Source: Desulfobulbaceae bacterium (lineage in GTDB: Bacteria > Desulfobacterota > Desulfobulbia > Desulfobulbales > Desulfobulbaceae). Taken from it: a stretch of DNA of 36,313 bases. The DNA is taken from contig JALSNC010000163.1 of assembly GCA_026987195.1 (NCBI GenBank), positions 1 through 36,313 on the forward strand. The letters run 5' to 3'. Shown here piece by piece: positions 34,288 to 36,313 of the stretch. The notes beneath the pieces were generated by a model. It was not told the origin of the DNA. It was given only the letters and a program-made list of their open reading frames with translations, and ran no database searches. Within the stretch, counting starts at the first letter, position 1. Every line of letters starts with the position of its first letter. Both the position numbers and the translations under genes were made by a program.

Positions 34288-35865
34288 TTGCGGGCCCTCG
34301 AGCGTCTGGGCAGGAGAAAGGTCGATCCGGATGAGATCATCGGCCGGGACCTGGCCCGCGGCCTGGCCGCCATCTCCACGGAACTCAATCGCCAGGTCGG
34401 GCTTCTGATCCACCGTTCCGGCCGGGTCGAGACGGTGATCGTCGGCGATTATGACCGGATTGTCATCCCTGCCCTGGCCGGGGTCCGGACCGCCGGCGGC
34501 AGACTGCGGGGCCTGCGCTGTGTCCATACCGTTCTCGGCACCGCAGGGCTCAACGACGAGGACATCATGGACCTGGCCTGTCTGCGCCTGGATCTGATGA
34601 GTGTGCTCACCATCCGTGACGGCCTGCCGGATCAGCTCCACAGCGCCCACCTGGTGCCGGGCGGCAGGGGCGGCCGGGACTGGGCCGAGCTGGAGCCGGT
34701 GCACCCGGCAACGCAGCAGCAGTCCTGCATCGCCCTGATCGAGGCCCTGGAGGAGGAGTTCAGCCGCAGCCGTCCCATCCGCGATGTCGACATGGGCCAG
34801 GACCGGGCCATTCTCATCGGCGTGACCACCGGCTCCAGGGATGCGGCCGAGGAATCGATGCGGGAGCTGGTGGAGCTGGCCCGCTCGGCCGGGGTCCGTG
34901 TCCTTGCCCGGGTGATCCAGCGTCGCCGCCGCATCCATCCCCGCTTCATTCTCGGTCGGGGCAAGCTGATGGAGATCGTGATCATGAGCCTGCGCCTGGG
35001 CGCCAACCTGCTCCTCTTCGACCGGGAGCTGAGCCCATCCCAGGTCCGCTCGGTCACCGACCATACCGACCTGCGGGTCATTGACCGCACTCAGCTCATC
35101 CTGGACATCTTTGCCGGCCGGGCCCGCTCGCGCGAGGGCAAGCTGCAGATCGAGATGGCGCAGCTCCGGTACATGCTGCCCATGCTCTCCACCCGTGATG
35201 ACGCCCTGTCGCGCCTCACCGGCGGTATCGGGGCCCGGGGGCCGGGCGAAACACGGCTGGAGATCGACCGTCGCCGGATCAATGACCGGATCAACCGGCT
35301 TGCCGCCGAACTGAAACGGGTGGGCCGCCAGCGCTACCACCGGCGGAGCCGGCGGCGCAAGCGGGACGTGCCCGTGGTCTCCCTGGTGGGGTACACCAAT
35401 GCCGGCAAGTCCACCCTGCTCAACACCCTGACCCGAAGCGATATTCAGGCCGAGGACCTGCTGTTCGCCACCCTGGATCCCACCAGCCGCAGGCTCCGCT
35501 TTCCCCGCGACATGGAGGTGATCGTCACCGACACGGTGGGATTTATCCGCAATCTGCCCGCCGAGCTGCTCAAGGCCTTTGAATCGACCCTGGAGGAGCT
35601 GTTCGAGGCCGACCTGCTGCTCCATGTCATCGATATCTCCAACCCGGCCTGGCAGGGGCAGGCGGAGGTGGTGGATAACCTGCTCCGGGAGCTGGGACTT
35701 GCCCGGATACCACGTCTTGCGGTCTACAACAAGCTGGATCTGGCGGGAGAGGAGATGCGGCAGCGGCTGGCGCACATGGACGGGGTCGGGATCAGTGCCG
35801 TGGATGCCACGACTCTGGCGCCGCTCCTGGAGCGGGTGGAGGAGATGCTGCGACGGCAACTGTGA
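34288..35865 (+). CDS. hflX: GTPase HflX
   Basis: Ribosome-associated GTPase of about 525 aa from the TTG at 34288, splitting or rescuing stalled ribosomes. The N-terminal HflX domain has FILGRGKLMEIVIMSLRLGA, LIFDRELSPSQ-like LLFDRELSPSQVRSVTD and the GGIGARGPGETRLEIDRRRI linker. The G domain carries G1 GYTNAGKS, G3 DTVGFIRNLP and G4 NKLD. Coding probably starts upstream: the frame from 34240 (VTGNRAGLKTRQLRALERL) matches the conserved start of delta-proteobacterial HflX, and AGGAGG lies at 34230-34235, yet only ATC codons (34240, 34243) are there. TTG 34288 is kept as the conservative start. Last gene of the hisB-to-hflX run. Confidence 0.93.
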   Translation: MRALERLGRRKVDPDEIIGRDLARGLAAISTELNRQVGLLIHRSGRVETVIVGDYDRIVIPALAGVRTAGGRLRGLRCVHTVLGTAGLNDEDIMDLACLRLDLMSVLTIRDGLPDQLHSAHLVPGGRGGRDWAELEPVHPATQQQSCIALIEALEEEFSRSRPIRDVDMGQDRAILIGVTTGSRDAAEESMRELVELARSAGVRVLARVIQRRRRIHPRFILGRGKLMEIVIMSLRLGANLLLFDRELSPSQVRSVTDHTDLRVIDRTQLILDIFAGRARSREGKLQIEMAQLRYMLPMLSTRDDALSRLTGGIGARGPGETRLEIDRRRINDRINRLAAELKRVGRQRYHRRSRRRKRDVPVVSLVGYTNAGKSTLLNTLTRSDIQAEDLLFATLDPTSRRLRFPRDMEVIVTDTVGFIRNLPAELLKAFESTLEELFEADLLLHVIDISNPAWQGQAEVVDNLLRELGLARIPRLAVYNKLDLAGEEMRQRLAHMDGVGISAVDATTLAPLLERVEEMLRRQL

Positions 35866-35929
35866 GAGTTCGCCGTGACCTGCAACCACCTGAAAATACA
35901 GGTGCTTTTGGTGCAAGATCAGCAGTGGG

Positions 35930-36135
35930 TGAGCTGTGCGTGATCGCGGCTGGCCGGCTATAGTCCGCTCACGGGAGAACCAGCCATCGGTTTTTTTGAC
36001 CACAATGCTGTAAGCGCCCTCAGGGGCCGCAGATTTGTGCAGGCGTGCCTGACCGCTATGGCCTGACCCATGCGGACAGACACGCCCGTGCAAAGAGGTA
36101 AGCGAAGACTCCGTGCGGTGCCTGTGAGCGCTTAC
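35930..36135 (+). repeat. Full copy of GTAA/TTAC modular repeat (copy 9)
   Basis: Starts with GTGAGCTGTGCGTGATCGCG, passes through CTCACGGGAGAACC and ACCACAATGCTGTAAGCG, and has a core at 36010-36135 with GTAAGCGCCCTCAGGGGCCG and TGCCTGTGAGCGCTTAC as ends. The core is shortened by about 45 bp relative to copy 1. It fills most of the gap between hflX and the convergent 3' end of the PilZ-like gene. Confidence 0.88.
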
Positions 36136-36147
36136 GTCGGAGGCTGC

Positions 36148-36313
36148 TCAGGGCTTGAGATAGAAGCCCAGGGCCTTTTCGATGTGCTGCTGGTTGATGA
36201 ACTGGCAGCCGATGTAGCCCTTTTCCACCAGGCGGACCACGGCATCTTTCTTGAGCAGGGTGCGTTTTCTGTCGTCCAGGCGGAATTCGATCTCCAGTTT
36301 CTGGCCCGGCCGC
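36148..36313 (-). CDS. PilZ-domain-like protein, 3' end (partial)
   Basis: Only the last 54 codons are inside the window. The frame reads GQKLEIEFRLDDRKRTLLKK, then DAVVRLVEKGYIGCQFIN and finally EKALGFYLKP before TGA at 36150-36148. The strand-turn pattern with R-x-V-x-x-Y-I-G-C-x-F followed by ALGFYL resembles the C-terminal half of PilZ domains, which bind c-di-GMP. The RxxxR motif would be upstream and is not visible. The 5' end lies beyond position 36313. It ends 12 bp from copy 9 and is convergent with hflX. Confidence 0.55.
   Translation of the reverse strand, partial: RPGQKLEIEFRLDDRKRTLLKKDAVVRLVEKGYIGCQFINQQHIEKALGFYLKP

Overview
The window looks like a GC-rich (roughly 60% or more) chromosomal segment of a Gram-negative anaerobe. 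It is probably a member of the Desulfobacterota, close to the Desulfobulbales. That placement is an inference from a c-type-haem-like sensor diguanylate cyclase, an Aquifex-type aconitase, a plant-like class II ketol-acid reductoisomerase, a FabL-type enoyl-ACP reductase and a fused homocysteine methyltransferase/MTHFR. No plasmid, phage, insertion sequence, CRISPR array or rRNA operon was seen. Most genes are housekeeping.

Layout: (a) 0.4-6.3 kb, plus strand: membrane diguanylate cyclase, PA14 lipoprotein, 3-phosphoglycerate dehydrogenase-like protein, aconitase. (b) 6.3-9.1 kb: DUF362 protein, FabL-like reductase and a small convergent membrane protein. (c) 9.1-17.3 kb, plus strand: a co-directional run of ilvC, homocysteine methyltransferase/MTHFR, metK, ahcY, a 3D-domain lipoprotein and trmFO. 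The middle three genes form an almost complete activated-methyl cycle. (d) 17.4-21.9 kb: a divergent pair of DNA-motor-type genes, a Twinkle/gp4-like primase-helicase (minus) and a HerA-like ATPase (plus). (e) 22.0-29.4 kb, minus strand: HEAT/cNMP/PilZ protein, maf, truA, argC, rpsI, rplM and tRNA-Gly(GCC), with a clear promoter and two intrinsic terminators. (f) 29.5-35.9 kb, plus strand: hisB, lipoprotein, TtcA-like protein, DUF89 protein, asnS, hflX. (g) The right edge carries the 3' end of a PilZ-like gene on the minus strand.

The most unusual feature is not a gene. Many non-operonic gaps are occupied by a modular family of structured repeats whose units begin with GTAA (or GTAG) and end with TTAC (or CTAC). 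Full copies (about 220-275 bp) lie at 112-385, 1829-2054, 25676-25896 and 35930-36135. Partial or palindromic modules lie at 4171-4271, 19349-19483, 21922-22046, 27878-27984 and 34166-34225. They resemble REP/BIME elements (GTAG foot plus palindrome, mobilised by RAYT/TnpA-REP transposases) but with different sequence and a larger, nested architecture. A second short repeat (GTAACGGTTCACCG-like) and a degenerate tandem repeat (CAGGTGTCAGG-like) share the gaps. Repeat insertion appears to have altered gene ends: the DUF89 protein has a repeat-derived C-terminal tail, and hflX has a repeat immediately upstream and lacks a standard start codon at its expected N terminus.

Other points of note are the loss of the Toprim DxD residues in the primase-helicase, a GGEEV signature in the diguanylate cyclase, and two c-di-GMP-receptor-type (PilZ) genes in the same window.
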